64,000 nt of DNA from Arachnopeziza araneosa (taxonomy: Eukaryota > Ascomycota > Leotiomycetes > Helotiales > Arachnopezizaceae): NCBI GenBank assembly GCA_003988855.1, contig QYAI01000073.1, positions 1 through 64,000 on the forward strand. The letters run 5' to 3'. Positions 34,283-46,800 of the stretch are shown here, in pieces (positions within the stretch are counted from its first letter, which is position 1; each line of letters opens with the position of its first letter). Position numbers and translations under genes: made by a program. The notes beneath the pieces are model-generated. The model was not told where the DNA came from. It searched no databases and saw only the letters and a list, made by a program, of their open reading frames with translations.

Positions 34283-35282
34283 CTACCATTGGACATAAAA
34301 ATCGCTTTCATCATACCATTCAGTTGTGATCGCCGTACGATCACTCGAGTTCATGAAAACCAGTGTCGCGTCGTTGAGACCCACTGTAGCACCCGTGGTA
34401 GTCGTAGCAGCACAGTATTCGAACCACGTGGTGTCGAACTTTGGAATAGGCAGCTGGTCGTAGACTGGAGCCTCCAAGATCCACTCGGCACTATTCTGGC
34501 AGAGGGGGGTGCCTCCGGTCAGGGTGATTTGAAACTGGTACCCTTGGCTGTAGTTCTCAATCAATCTACGGCGAGGTTAGTTGGATCTTTTTTCTTGTTG
34601 CTGAGTTTGGGTAGAGAGTCAGGTCACTTACACTATCCCACTAGTAGCCGAAGTGGCGGTCACATTCGCGTAGATAGTGTCTTGAGGGCTTACTAACAAG
34701 AAAAGTTGTCAATGATAGCTTTCATGGCAGGTCTATATGCGCACCTGGAAAATTGTCTATCAAGGTAGGGACTTGAGGATACCATTCCCACCAGGCAATA
34801 TAGCTCACGTTCCCCGAGGTCAACTATCGGGGGAGTTTAGTTCCTTATTGGACTCTCGAGCAGTGAAATGGCCATTGGCTTACTGTCTGACCGGTTCCTC
34901 CTTGAAGGATGACATGACATGACGACGCGCCGCCTGCTGAATCAATGCCCACCCACTGGTACAGCCAGTTGGAAGCAGTGGTAGTCGCATCATTAGGCGG
35001 GTAAATCCGAGGTACCAGCCATTCGCCAGATACGGATTGAAAGTGTTCAGAGGAAGATGCCACCTGGTAAGCGCCTGCCCAGTTTCTGGTATAATCAATC
35101 ACGGGATTTGCTCCTTGTTTGATCCTCGACACCGAGTTCGGTATGTGGTTGCGAGCAGGCAGAGGGCTGAGAACGACGGGAACTTCGACGCCGTGATGGG
35201 TCATCCTGGCGGTATATTGAAGCTCGGCAAGAACCCCCGAGATAAGGAGAGGCCCTCCGAGTAAGATTATAGAAGACTTCAT
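34283..35282 (-). CDS. Glutamic endopeptidase (eqolisin, peptidase G1)
   Basis: Four exons, 35282-34884, 34823-34745, 34692-34632 and 34565-34283, give 273 aa with all frames joining. Residues 1-19 are a signal peptide (MKSSIILLGGPLLISGVLAE); a short propeptide runs to about residue 65. The mature part starts near NWAGAYQV, the usual eqolisin start. The catalytic pair is Q127 in HVILQGGTG and E207 in NSAEWILEAP, with the WWEWYPQ motif between them. The family comprises secreted acid proteases (aspergillopepsin II, scytalidoglutamic peptidase). Size matches. The start was chosen at the signal peptide; an upstream in-frame ATG at 35429 would add 49 residues that do not fit. Likely induced in acid conditions by analogy. 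Confidence 0.92.
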
Positions 35283-35819
35283 GCTTGCCAAAGCTTTGGA
35301 GAAGCAATTAGAAAAAGAACAAAATACCGTCGGATAGCTATGGAATTGAGCGATAAAATTGTAGAGAGACGATAATTCTCTACACCTCGTATACGCTGCC
35401 GAAAATGAAGAGGGAATTTGCATATTCATGTAGTATCTACTGCTTTTAAACTTAAGAAAACACTTTTATCCCTCGCGATAGTAGAGTGCATTGAATTATG
35501 AAATTAATTTAAGCGGGAGTTTCTCTAGCTCTGCGATTAGCCACCTCGTCTGCGTGTCATCTTCAAGATTACTAAGAGGTGTATATAACCATCAGCGCAT
35601 ACGCACCGCCGTATAATTTTGTGCCGTTTTATTAGTCTATTTACTGAATTCTATTTATAAACCCCTGAGGCAGTCGAACTTTTTATTTCGTCTCTATTCT
35701 CGAGTAACTATCTTGTCTTAATTTAGATAGTCTCTGTATTCAGGGATTAGGGTAAGTAATAGTGGGCTGAACATATTTGCTATTACTTGATTGTATATTT
35801 CTTTGTGTAACTGTATAAT
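35283..35819. other. Intergenic
   Basis: Promoter of the protease gene and 3' flank of the receptor gene. AT-rich, nothing else recognised. Confidence 0.45.
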
Positions 35820-37372
35820 CTACACGGCCCTTTCGCTATTCGTGGGGACCAATTGTCTCTCGTCTTCAACATCCACATCATAACTCTGCGAATACATGAT
35901 TGCCTTCCTGTCTATTGGAGCAAGAGGCAAAGCTTTTCCTCGGCTTACTGACGCATTGGTGCCCATCCGAATGTTTCCTTTGTCATAATAATTGTTTGTG
36001 GAATGGTGACTGGTTCCGAATATCTTCGGGAATATTCTAACAAGAAGAATTCGCATGCTTGGCAAACAGGTACAGATGATGCCAACTGAATGATAGTCAA
36101 TACTTGCAATAAGACAGAAGATGGAAGGAAGATCTTACCATTAATCTCAATTGTAGACCATTGTGTTACACTGAGATTGTCCCAAGTCGGGTTTTCCGAG
36201 TTGGCAAACCGAAGTAGGGATTGGAGTCGGAGAACGCTGACGACAGTGACAAAAGTAGCAACTGCAAACATAAATCCTACTCCTACCTTCTTCTTCCAAT
36301 GCATTTGAAGCTTCAAGAGCTGTGAGATGGCAAGTCCAAACATCCATGCATCTAACAAGATGCTAACTACGGTCAATAATGTTAGCAAATTCTTGACCAA
36401 ATTTCTCAATGCTTCAGAAAGACAACCGAGATAAGAAACAAGGATCAATTTCCAAAAAATCAACTTTACTTACTGATTGCGTTCGCCCAAGCCATCGCAT
36501 TAATATCCACGCATTTCCCCTTATGTTCGCCATCCCAAGACGTCCAGTAATACGAGATAGGCTGGCATTGGAAGACCCCCCCTAAGATGAAAACCAAGCC
36601 AAAGACCACATCGAAAGCAATCGTCGCCCAGATGAGCTTTCGGAATGTAATTGATGGAAAGATTCTGAGGTAGAAGAACAGGAGGGAGAGTTTCAAGGTG
36701 GCTACCTGAGAGAAGTAAAGTATTTCGACAACATAGAAGGAACGGCCATACGCCGTGATATGCTCAGGTGTCAAGGTCCAGACGTCTCTTCCGAGTCCGT
36801 TCGAAGTCAGTCCGTGAACAAAGAGAACAGAGCTTGGTATTCCAGATGCGAATGTCCCAAATATAGTGTAGTCATCCCACCCAAAGTCTGCTCCGCTGAC
36901 GAGTTTGGAGCTGATTCTCACGAGAATGGCGACACCTGAGAGGACAGCGAATGTATTGGAAAGAGCGTTGAACTGGCGACTCAGGTTACGGACCCGAACA
37001 CCGCAGAGAGTTTCAGTCACATTCTTTGCAACTGTGGGAACGATGAGAATTATATCCATCATCATATTGGATTGACTTACTCAGTGCTTGCGGGATGGTA
37101 CACGTATCAAGGATACACAGAGAGATCTGATTCTGTAGTGGAGCAGTAGTGCAGACGCATGTGGTGTTTGTTGCTGCACAGGTGGAGTTCTCAACACCTG
37201 ATATTAGACATTGCAGCTGTAATGGTTCGTCAGGACTGGTCGGTTCTTGGAGTAGAGAAAATCTTACCGCACAAGAAGGCAACTGTGCAATGGATGATGC
37301 CAGACTACTCTGAGCCTGCACTGCCCACATGGAATAGTGGAGCAAGATGGAAATGGCTAAGAATCCCTTCAT
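35820..37372 (-). CDS. CFEM-domain Pth11-type seven-helix receptor
   Basis: Five exons, 37372-37268, 37216-37081, 37031-36474, 36366-36139 and 36085-35820, give 430 aa with all junctions in frame. A signal peptide ([20 protein letters not shown]) precedes an eight-cysteine CFEM domain: the first Cys in LPSCALQC (split by intron 1), then STC, TTCVC, SLC, DTC and ETLC. The rest is a rhodopsin-like fungal membrane domain with about seven hydrophobic segments, including [33 protein letters not shown] and [20 protein letters not shown]. The cytoplasmic tail (about 350-430) is polar. Pth11-type receptors sense surface or host cues during infection or development; the ligand here is unknown. Confidence 0.9.
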
Positions 37373-38124
37373 GTTGAAGATGCGGACTGAATCTCGTAAA
37401 AACTTCCAGCGTCTTCGAACAGAGAGAAACTCGCACCTGGCCAGGGTGTCTTTGGCATGAACTATATACGACAGGCACATGCTCCACACATATCCTACAT
37501 AGTCGACCCATAAATCTCCTGGACTAGGATCCTCTCTCTGGAAGGCCCACGGGTTTCACATATCGGGTTTCGGGCCAGCCACCAACGTGGAGTCCAATGC
37601 AGACCATACTGTTGCATCAGGAGTATTGGGATCGATCGCCCCGTTTCCCATAGCTATTTTCAATGGTGTGTCCGTTTAGAATTAGGGGCGACGGACGCGG
37701 TATAATTCTCGAATGTTGACGGGACGCCTCTCCGAGCGAATGGCCGAGAATTTAGTTGTGGGATATGCGTAGGGCTTCTCCACATGTGGAAGAGATGTTC
37801 CGTGTCTAGTGATTGACTAGTAAGCGAGTGACGACTTTCTGCCGAGGCTATCAGATTAAAACTTTCCCCTGACCTGCACGATTCTCATTTCTCATTTGAT
37901 GGTGGGTCGGTCTAGAAACGGGAAGCTCGTGCGGCTCGGATCATGCCTACCTTCGGTTAGATCTCCTTGGACGAGCATTATTAGTTGGAAGGTCGGTTCC
38001 CTCTTTCCTCTCTCGGCCTTCTTCAACCTGCCTTCCACGCTGTCCTTTCCTACCAACTTTGGTTTCTTCCTCCTTTGAATTTGCAACTTCTAATCTCTTT
38101 TTCTTTGCATTGTTTAATTGTTTA

Positions 38125-38164
38125 AATCTTTGAATCTTTGAATCTTTGAACCTATGAATCTTTG
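38125..38164. repeat. 8-bp tandem repeat, five units
   Basis: AATCTTTG three times, one variant AACCTATG, then AATCTTTG again. Confidence 0.85.
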
Positions 38165-38402
38165 AAAACAACCCCGCTCATCCCGAAACAAGCCGTTTTT
38201 ATGCATGCACCATCGGAGATACGATACCGAGTTCGAGATTGTTCAAGCCTCAGCGGAGCAGGGCTGAAAAGACTGTTGCTGGCTGGTTGTGAGACATTCT
38301 AGAAAGACGGAGCAACTCATCTTTTTCAAGTGGCGACAGCAATCTTGGTCCCCGCTTAGTCTTGGGTATTTTCCATCGAATCCATTGTGGCTAATCACTC
38401 CA

Positions 38403-38442
38403 CCCCCCCCCCCCCCCCCCCCCACCCCCCCCCCCCCCCCCC
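38403..38442. repeat. Poly-C tract, C21-A-C18
   Basis: A run of 21 C, a single A at 38424, then 18 C on the plus strand. On the other strand this is an almost pure G run. The exact length is prone to sequencing error. Confidence 0.85.
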
Positions 38443-38696
38443 ATTCAAAAGGGGCTATCCTCTGATCAGCAGCTCGGTGCGCGACACACTCTCCCTACTT
38501 AGCATGCGAAGTAACGAGCAACGGATCCGTCCGCTTCCAGTCCATCATATATTCCAGTGCGTTCTGTACAAGAGATTAGAACAAAGGAACGACTCTAACA
38601 AGCCCACTCACTTGGTCCGAGTCCAGAAGCAATTGAAGCAATCAAAATTGGCCCCTAAAAAGATAACCCAGCTATCAAGTACCGTGGCGAGGGGAG

Positions 38697-39135
38697 AGAC
38701 GCTCCTTCCCGTGCAACGCTCTCTGCATGGTATGCTCCTCACTACCTAGTTAGGGTGTATACTTCCGCTCCTGCAATGCTACACTCTCCAATGACAAGCA
38801 ACCTATTGAAAACCTGTGCGACAAGCAGGAGTCTCTTCCATGCAGAGCACTCGCATGGCGGTCCGCTCTTGCTGTAGCACACATCCTCTGATGACAGTCA
38901 AACTAGCTGGGAAATGCCTAAGCGAGGGCTGAGACATTTATTCCCTCCAAGGTGTTGCCATGGAATTCGTTCTAGCTTGTTCTCTGTTCATATGACCCAC
39001 GTTGCCAAAGGACAGCCGAAACAACAATCGAGCGCCGTAGTGATGGTTCAGGTTCCTTTCCGCACAAGTCACTGCATGGGAATTCTCCGAGCTTGTTCTC
39101 TATCGCTGCAACCCCACGTGTCACCATCACAGAGA
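38697..39135. repeat. Degenerate tandem repeats of about 115 bp, four units
   Basis: The block pattern TTCC..(G)CACAA..CTGCATGG..ATTC..GCTTGTTCTCT..ATGACAG recurs. The best pair is 38956-38999 (CCATGGAATTCGTTCTAGC and so on) and 39072-39115 (GCATGGGAATTCTCCGAGC and so on), both followed by TTGTTCTCT. Weaker copies start near 38700 and 38830. Confidence 0.5.
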
Positions 39136-39622
39136 CCTTATCGTTACTTCCAATTAACCTCAGTTAAGCTTAGCTATATCACTTCGTCTTCTTCCAATTG
39201 TCTCAGGAAATGGTTGATCCCATATATTTCGGGAGATGATTCAACCTTTAACGGTACCCGTCTTTTACATCATGCCCCGTACCTGCATGCCTTGACCCAC
39301 CAGGCAGCTCGGTACCCTCTGTTGATGAAGCTTACACTTTATCACGACCAGGCCCCATATGCATAACGTCACATCAATGGCGCTATTCTGCAAGACGTCC
39401 AGCTGTTCACACGGCCCAAAGATCTTAGTCACAATCTCACAAGCACCTCCAGGACAGTGCATGAATTGCTTGTCTCTTATCGAAATCGGCAGCCAAACAG
39501 AAACTTCAAACTCCGAAGGATTTGAAACATCGACAAACCTCACACCATACACTGCACGACGCGCCTCACAAGGTCAAAGCATAGTAGGCTGACTCATGAT
39601 AAATAAGCTGACGGTCAACAGA

Positions 39623-39964
39623 CATATGAGCTCGGCCAGCCTGCATGAAGTTGATCAGTTCGCTTCGGTCTTGCTCCCAAATCGTCTTAGGGTGCTGCAA
39701 CTATACGGCTTAATCAGTGTGGATGGCCTTTGTATCCATCTTGACGAGATACCAAGTCTCTCATCGGTAAAGATGATTCTCTCAGGCAAAGAGGCTACTC
39801 CTAGCCAGTCATGCTTATTTCATAGGCCGACTTCGATGCCTGAAAGGCTTGGAGGAGTTGAGCGAGAGCACCAATATCTTGTAGGACGAGTACATGGATA
39901 TTTTGCTCCGAGTTCCTCAAAATTCAGCTGCCTTCTCTCTAATTTCTTTCCTTCTGGTATCTAA
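39623..39964 (+). pseudogene. Possible LRR/F-box-like remnant
   Basis: An open frame includes LLPNRLRVLQLYGLISVDGL followed by DEIPSLSSVKMIL, with leucine spacing as in F-box/LRR proteins. There is no F-box, no start context and no repeat array. This may be a remnant or chance. Confidence 0.15.
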
Positions 39965-41950
39965 CATTAAAGAAGTGGTTTCCGTATTACTTACTCCATA
40001 GGTAGACAGGAAAAAGACTGCAAGCATCACATGATGCTTTACCTGTACTCTTTCGGAAAAGTTTTGATCAAACTCACGGCTCGGTAATGCAGCAAGAATC
40101 AATTTTCAGTTGTTACCTGACTTCAGCAAGTCATAAACCCTGTAATGGTCTGAGCAATTTCTATCATAGAGCTTGCTCCGTCTGAACTCGTCCATCTGAT
40201 TCTACGTCAATCAATGTACTCTATTCAAATGATGGAGATTTCCTCTCCATACAATTTTAGAAATTGAATTAAGGGACAAGACTGGCTAAATCTTCTCACT
40301 TCACAGAAAAAAAGCCATATGTGCGATTATCACGAGAGTGACTTCAACGAAAACCGTCGGAATAACAACTCGTGCATCATGAAATCGGTATCAAGCTTTG
40401 GCATCGTAGGTTTTGATGCAATGCGTTCCTTCTTTGGCTTTGCTGCACTGAGGTGTGTCCCTTCCTTATCTTAGATCACATATTCGGGGCTCGGCTACCC
40501 CACAATGGCTCCTTCCCCCGCAATAACTTTCCTACCTATACGACTCTCAAAGCCCCTTCCTCAATTTTTAGCTGGCATAGTGCAATTTTTCTCTTCCTTC
40601 TCTTCAATAAACTTCTCTCATCACCTAACCCTCTATCTCAACCGCAATCAAACCTCGTGGTCATGCTCACCTAGCACGGCATTGTCTTCCTGAAATGTGC
40701 TCCCCAGCACGCATTGTACATGGCGTAAAGGCCGGCAGGGTGCACAACCCAACCATGAATAACTCTGGTGCGCCCGTTGCTGGGAGCTCTGAGCTGGTTA
40801 CTTTCGTTTCTGCTACGTGAAAACTTCCCCGATGAGCTATGATGGTGGGAAAGACAGAAGGGAAGGCTTTTGCTTCTTTCCACATTCCCTTGTCGTGACC
40901 AGGAGAGGATCTTTATAGTAAGCTTCGACCTTGTCCATGCAGATTTCTCTGACCGATTGATTCAGGTCATGCTCTTACTGAGGCCACATCTCCTTGGACA
41001 ATACCTAGAGAAGATGGCCAAAAGTTTCGGCATATGCTCAAGTGTCTTCTTGTAACATTTTTATGGAGCTCGCTGCTAACTTGACAATCTTCTCCACAGA
41101 TCTCCGCATTCGACAGCCGAAGAGTTATCAGTTTGACGTTTTTGGATCAATAAAGCACCAGACGTGGGGTTCCTTCAGTCCGCGATGGCTTCTTCGACCC
41201 CTCAACTCCATATCTAAATCCTTGGCTGCCTGTCATATACGATCTCTTGCTGTCACTGCATTGAGGTGTGCCTGAGTTTCAATCTCGATTGGAGGATAAG
41301 ACTAGGCAGCTGAAGCTTCCACCAAACTAGATCCCGCCTTCTCACAGAACCAGTTCTGTGATCCGGTCATAGGCGCTGACCAGTGGTGGTTGACGACACG
41401 ACTTCAGTCAAATTGGTAGACTTACAGATGTCACAATCGATGTGATCCTCGACTCCACATTCTGCCTAAGTCTCCCACCTACTCCTGCAACTACCACACA
41501 ACGTACATCGACACTTTGCTCCATCGACTGACTCGTACATATCGCTGCATCCATTCCGGCCTCCACTATCTCTTACTTTTCCGTCCCCCCGAGACCCTAC
41601 AGCCTGTCTTCGCATTAATCCCGCATGTTCATCACCTTCCGCACTTATTCAGCACCAGACAGCCAAACGAAGATGACGCGCTTCTCTGTTGCTACAGCGA
41701 TGCAGCTAATATGTGGGTTTCAACTTTGCGGTTTTATTCTTAGACTTCACACGCATACGGATTGCTTGGAAGAAACCTGGAGAAGGAGGGGTGATGTTAG
41801 AGTGAATGACGAAATGCCGAGGATCAAAATATCCATTCAAGCCAGACGACAAACTAGCTAAGAAGAAATAGTTTCATGACCTAGGTCTCACCAATCCCAT
41901 CAGGCAATTCTTGTGTCCTAGGTCCTTACCAGCTTCCAACCCAATATGCA

Positions 41951-44569
41951 CTAATAATCGGCCAATCTCAACTTCTTACCAATCTCTCGCCTCTTCGTCA
42001 TCGCAGCTTGGTCATTTCCAAGAGCTTCCTCATTCGCCTCCTGGCGTTTCAGCGCCGACAGTAGCAAACCTGCATCGAAAAATCCATCTGCGTGGATTAT
42101 ACTTAGCCTCATTTCTCTCTTTGAGATGACAAGTTCAGTAGTGGTAGTAGTAGTTCTTGACTTACAGCCTCCCAATCCCTCATCATCACTTACCGCCTCC
42201 ATCGTCATCTCATCCTTCTTCTCGCTTTGCTCGTTCTTGATAACCCTACCTCGTCGTGCTGATGGGATGCTAGCTTCGCGTGCTCGGGACGCTTTGGGTG
42301 ATGTGCCGCGTCGTTGGGTCGTTCGAAGGATGCGACGGATCTCTAGCAAATATGATTCCAAAGCCTCAACAAAGCGTTGAGTTTGTCGGTGCTTGCTGGA
42401 AGCACAGATAGAGATCGAGTCATCCTTAATGATGTATCCGATACCAAAGCCATCTCCTGATGTGGGACCAAATCCGAAATGGCGAAGCGACGGGTTACCG
42501 CAGTTCGAGGTCGAAATAATAGTATTGTTCAACTTATCCCATCCTCCATCTGAAAAGATAGCGGGCATTTTATGGTCATGTGGTCTTCCACGGTTTGAAG
42601 GCAGGCTCTCAACTTCCGACATGACCGGGCTACCAACCACTGAGGTTCCTTCTTCAGGCGAAGAATATCCATTGGAACTCAACCCATTTGAGCTTGCAGC
42701 CTCGGCACCATCTTCATCAACCGCTTTCTGCCAGACTGAAAAGAGTGCGTAGAGATGTCTATCACAGCCCTGGGCTTTGGCGCATTCCTTTGTATTGGCT
42801 GTGTGTTTCTGGCATGCTTGCTTCAAGGCCTCCACTTTCTGTGCCGGTGGTCCATCGGCCCAAAAAGTCCTGACAAAATCTGCAGCTGCAGGAGTCACTG
42901 TCCGAATTGCTTCGGTTCGACCGTGAAGAAAGAACTTGGTCATGGCTGGCTCGTAAGTGCATTCCACACGACCGTACAATCCGTAGTAAGCAGCTTGGAA
43001 AGCCATCTGTACAAAGGCATCGGGAGAGAATCCCATCCCTGTTATAAAGTTTTTGCCATAATTCTTAAAATCGACAGTTGCAAACTCGTTTTGCTGAATC
43101 AGGTCTGCAAGTCGAGTTTCAGCGAAACGAAGCGCAGTTGTGAGAGACGGCAACATATCCCACTCCAGTTTGTGGGGTGTGGTATCAACATCACCGAAAG
43201 AATCTGGATCTCTCTTACTTGGATCAGGTGAGTTAGATGCCCAAAGTGATGGAGCTTGGCCGTTGATAGTCCGTGCGAAGCGGAGGATGGTATCAGTGTA
43301 CAAATCTGAAGCGAAGCGTAGGACAGTATGGCCATCAACACCGGTGTGTTCAAAATTGATACCTGCTGAACCGTTCTTGCAAACTATGATCTGCAACTTA
43401 TCGTACCATCTGTTTGTGCAAGTACCGACCTGCACTCCTTTTTCCACTTGCGAGGTACCACACAACATATTTTGACAAAGGTCAGCACCGGAAGCTGGTT
43501 CAGTATAGTCAAGACAGAGGATGAAGAGAGCTGAATCGACGATACCAAGACAGTCGGTGTTGTTGGAGCCTTCATCTCGAGTGATTACGTCTCGTAGTGC
43601 AGACCAAATTTTTCTATTTTCAGTAGAGAGCACACCCAATGCACCTTTTGCGGCTTCTTGGATGGGTATCTGTTGAGCATCTTCAACGATGGTCTGGAGG
43701 TTAATCGAGACATCTTTTTCTGTCATGATGAGATCCGAGTTGTCATCGAGCACATCAAACCAATAGAACTGCCCATGACACATGACAACAATGTGCTTTG
43801 AATCGGGATCTTGTCCGATATGGCAGCCATTCTCGGTTGGGATACGAGCTGTCCCAAAGAGCCTTGAATACTGATACATGCAAAGCGGCTGGCCCCTAAT
43901 ATTGTCCGGTGGAAGTTCCTCTTTCCTGACGGCACGCACAAAGGAGAGAGCTGACACCACAAGCGATGCAGCTCGAGTGACTTGATTGTTCCTTGCTGGA
44001 GTAGGATCATCCTCCAGAAGGAAGAATGGGTTGAGATTGAGCACGACGGGATTATCGAAGTTGAGATATGAATCATACCCTTCTTTTGTCAGCTCACTCA
44101 TTTCAACACATTCACTTTACTCACAGAATTGCTCTATATAACTTGTCTTTCCTGTAGCATATTTCTTCAAACGCTCATTCAGTTCCGGTCCCTCGCTTTT
44201 GAGGAACTCTTCGACAGCCTGTTGAGTCTCGGCATGCTCTCTATGTGACTGCAACGGCTTCAACGCAGCAAGGTACTTCTTCGTTGTACTTTCCAGTTCT
44301 GGAATTGGCAACTTTGGAAGTTTATCCTGTGCAGCGAAGGTGATCCCTTGCTTCACGTGTGGCTGGGTTGCTGCCAACGGATCATGCTGCTCCTTGGAGA
44401 AAGCATCAGTTGCTTTCTTTGCTTGATCAAGTGAGCGGCCAGTATCTGAGGCTAGCTTAGGTTGCCCCGGTTCAGCGAGAGACGCGTTGAGTGAATTTGG
44501 CATAGTAAATGTCCTTATAGGAACTGTTGTGGTAGAAGTAGGCATCTTGATTAGCGTGTCTTTCATCAA
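41951..44569 (-). CDS. Carnitine O-acetyltransferase
   Basis: Transfers acetyl groups between CoA and carnitine so that acetyl units can cross organelle membranes. Three exons, 44569-44125, 44079-42166 and 42087-41951, give 831 aa in frame. Intron 1 (45 nt) ends GAGCTGACAAAAGAAG; the 78-nt intron 2 lies before YGFFDAGLLL. Family motifs: KLPIPELESTTKKYLAALKP, DSYLNFDNPVVLNLNPFFLL, the catalytic His in FEHTGVDGHTVLRF (H393), and the substrate-site STSNCGNPSLRHFGFGP. The protein is longer than typical (about 600-650) because of a Ser-rich insert (around NGLSSNGYSSPEEGTS) and a charged C-terminal region. There is no obvious C-terminal SKL-type signal (ends KKLRLADY), so a cytosolic form such as Aspergillus FacC is the nearest guess. 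Confidence 0.93.
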
Positions 44570-44727
44570 GCGTAGAGAGGCGAAACGGAAGTAGCAATAT
44601 TCAGACCGCGCAGAGCTGTGCGGTAGAAGTAGTGATTGTTTTCTTGCAGATACTCGGATGGCATCGATGAGATGTTCTGCTCCAACGAAGAACGAAGTTG
44701 AAACCAGAATCAGAGCAGCCGAGGGCT

Positions 44728-44744
44728 TGGTTTATATTTGAGAG
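44728..44744 (-). promoter_or_regulatory. TATA-like element of the carnitine acetyltransferase gene
   Basis: The minus strand reads CTCAAATATAAACCAAG, a TATA-type motif about 165 bp upstream of the ATG at 44569. Confidence 0.4.
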
Positions 44745-46800
44745 ACAAGGGAACAATAGAAGTGGATCTCATGCAGTGGGGGTAGTTGCCCCGCATGATC
44801 TTTGAGTGCAAGCATTTCCAAGCATGTAGCCGCGCTTGTACATATGAATTGACTCAATCGGCCAGAAGGCCCATATGCGTCCTGGTACAGGTACCTCGAC
44901 ATCCACTTACACGCACTAGTCAGGTAATGATGTGTCGAATGTTGTCCGTAACACCGAGTCTGACAGCACCGGAGACAGATAGGAGAGCATGCGTACCTTG
45001 ACTTCCGCCTAATAACAAAGCTTAAGGCCTCCCCGAGTTACTCCGTTTATTGTTCAGAGGCACCGCTACATGGACCTATGATTAGTGTGCTCTCCTAACG
45101 AATTAAGCGGACAGGGATAGGGTTCAACACTGGCAATAAAAATGTCTCCGTGGTAGGTCAGGCACACTGTCGAAACAATCTCAGGTGCGGAACATGTGAA
45201 GACGACGTAGGAGGGCAGCAGGTGTGAAAAGGCCTCTATAATTCGCCTGCTCGGGCAAGTGGAGGTTTTGGTTGGTAGTCAGTCTCTCAGCGTTTTGCCG
45301 GATGCATAGGTCGGTCGTCTCGTCTCATTCAGAGGCTTGGAGTTCTTCGGCGTCGCGGATCGAAGGAACCTGTATGATAGGTCGCAACCAAGGCCAGATG
45401 TTCCGGAGGGAAGGCTGACAGAAAGCCTCGAGCTGATCTCCGGCTTTTCTGCAACGGTTGAAACGCAAAGTCTGGGGTATTTGTGGGCCTGAGATGCAAG
45501 TCGAGCTTCTTCAGACTGCAGGGCTATCGAGACAGGTTGTCGGAATAGGATGAGAGATTCCCGTGAGAATAAGTAAGAGGACCTAGTATGGGCGAGTGTA
45601 TATATCTGAAATGATGCCCTGGCAAAACATTTTACTTGAGAGCGAGCGGAAGGTGTTCGCATGACGGGACTGATGATCCAACGCTGATGCGCTAAGAAAC
45701 TCCATGGGGAAGTCTAAGCGAGCCCGGGCGACAGGAAGGTCTCACGTGATGATGTGTTCCTCATGCCACTTGACCTGTCTCTCGTTGAATCTCTGCATTC
45801 ATTGAACAAGTTTCTCGTCTATTCCCGATTCTTAAGCCAGCCTCGTACGAGTCTTATCAGGAGGCGATGTGTTGCGGCTGCGCTCGGCATCAGACGTTTC
45901 GCGTCTCCCGCTCACATGTTTACTTGTGGCAGAGGGCTTGGATGACCAAGGACTTGGAGGGAGAGCAGCGGCTCCTGATAGCTCTCGCGTACTGAACGTG
46001 TACTCTGGGCGTATGATCTGTTCTTTCTTCAGAGTGATCTCGCATCATGCTTTCGAAGTATCGAAGCTGGTCACCACCCTGCCTAGCTGCCTTTTCATCT
46101 TCCGTCCCATGCCTCCATATCTGTCTTGCTATACCTGCTAAATTAACTGATGCGACGTTGATCCAGGTCCTTGGGTTTTTAATTTCCGGACCTGGGAATA
46201 TGTCACGTCGAGAAGTCAATACTGTTTTGCAAAGAAATATCTTTTCTTCTACCAAATTGCATCTATACACAATATGTCTTGCACGCCTTCGCACGTTCAT
46301 GACTTCTCAAGACAGATGCTCTAAAAAAGAAAAGAAAAAGAAAAGATGCTGGGTATACCAGCTTGCTCTCATCGTATTGACGTCTCTTCTCCTGCTCATT
46401 TCGTTCCCACATTCGTTTTTTGCTGGCCAAACACCAACCTCCATGTCCAGATGATCCAACGGTAGTTCTGTTGATGAAGATGGAGGGAAAGCAAATCGCA
46501 ATTCAGCTGAGCATTGCTGCAGTCCTTCCCATTTCTGACGTTTGTCCTATTTAATGACAAGTTTTTTATGTCAAGCTTTGAAGAGTCTGTGGAAAGAGTC
46601 AGGGGTTTTCTGAGAGATAATTAAGAGCCTCGAATATACCTTTAATTTGCTGATGTCTGTGTCAAAGTATTGACATTCGACAGCCGGTTCGAAGCGTTAG
46701 CATGAACGTGGCCCGTGGATGTGATTAAGCTTTCGCCTTGAACTTTATTCTGTCAGTGATGACCTTCACAGATGTTTGGAAAATATGTACGATTCTAGAA
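44745..46800. other. Intergenic, 2 kb
   Basis: No gene supported on either strand; ORFs of up to 135 codons lack domains and plausible starts. Confidence 0.45.

Larger units (their letters stand above)
37373..41950. other. Gene-poor interval, 4.6 kb
   Basis: No confident gene. Contains an 8-bp tandem repeat (38125-38164), a double poly-C tract (38403-38442), degenerate repeats of about 115 bp (38697-39135) and a weak LRR-like frame (39623-39964). The remaining short ORFs lack domains. Confidence 0.5.

Noticed and set aside
41340..41356. CAGAACCAGTTCTG palindrome as a terminator or protein site
   Set aside because: Short imperfect palindrome in non-coding DNA; expected by chance at this window size.
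45279..45662. 127-codon minus ORF
   Set aside because: No domain, signal peptide or splice support; arginine/serine mix typical of chance frames.
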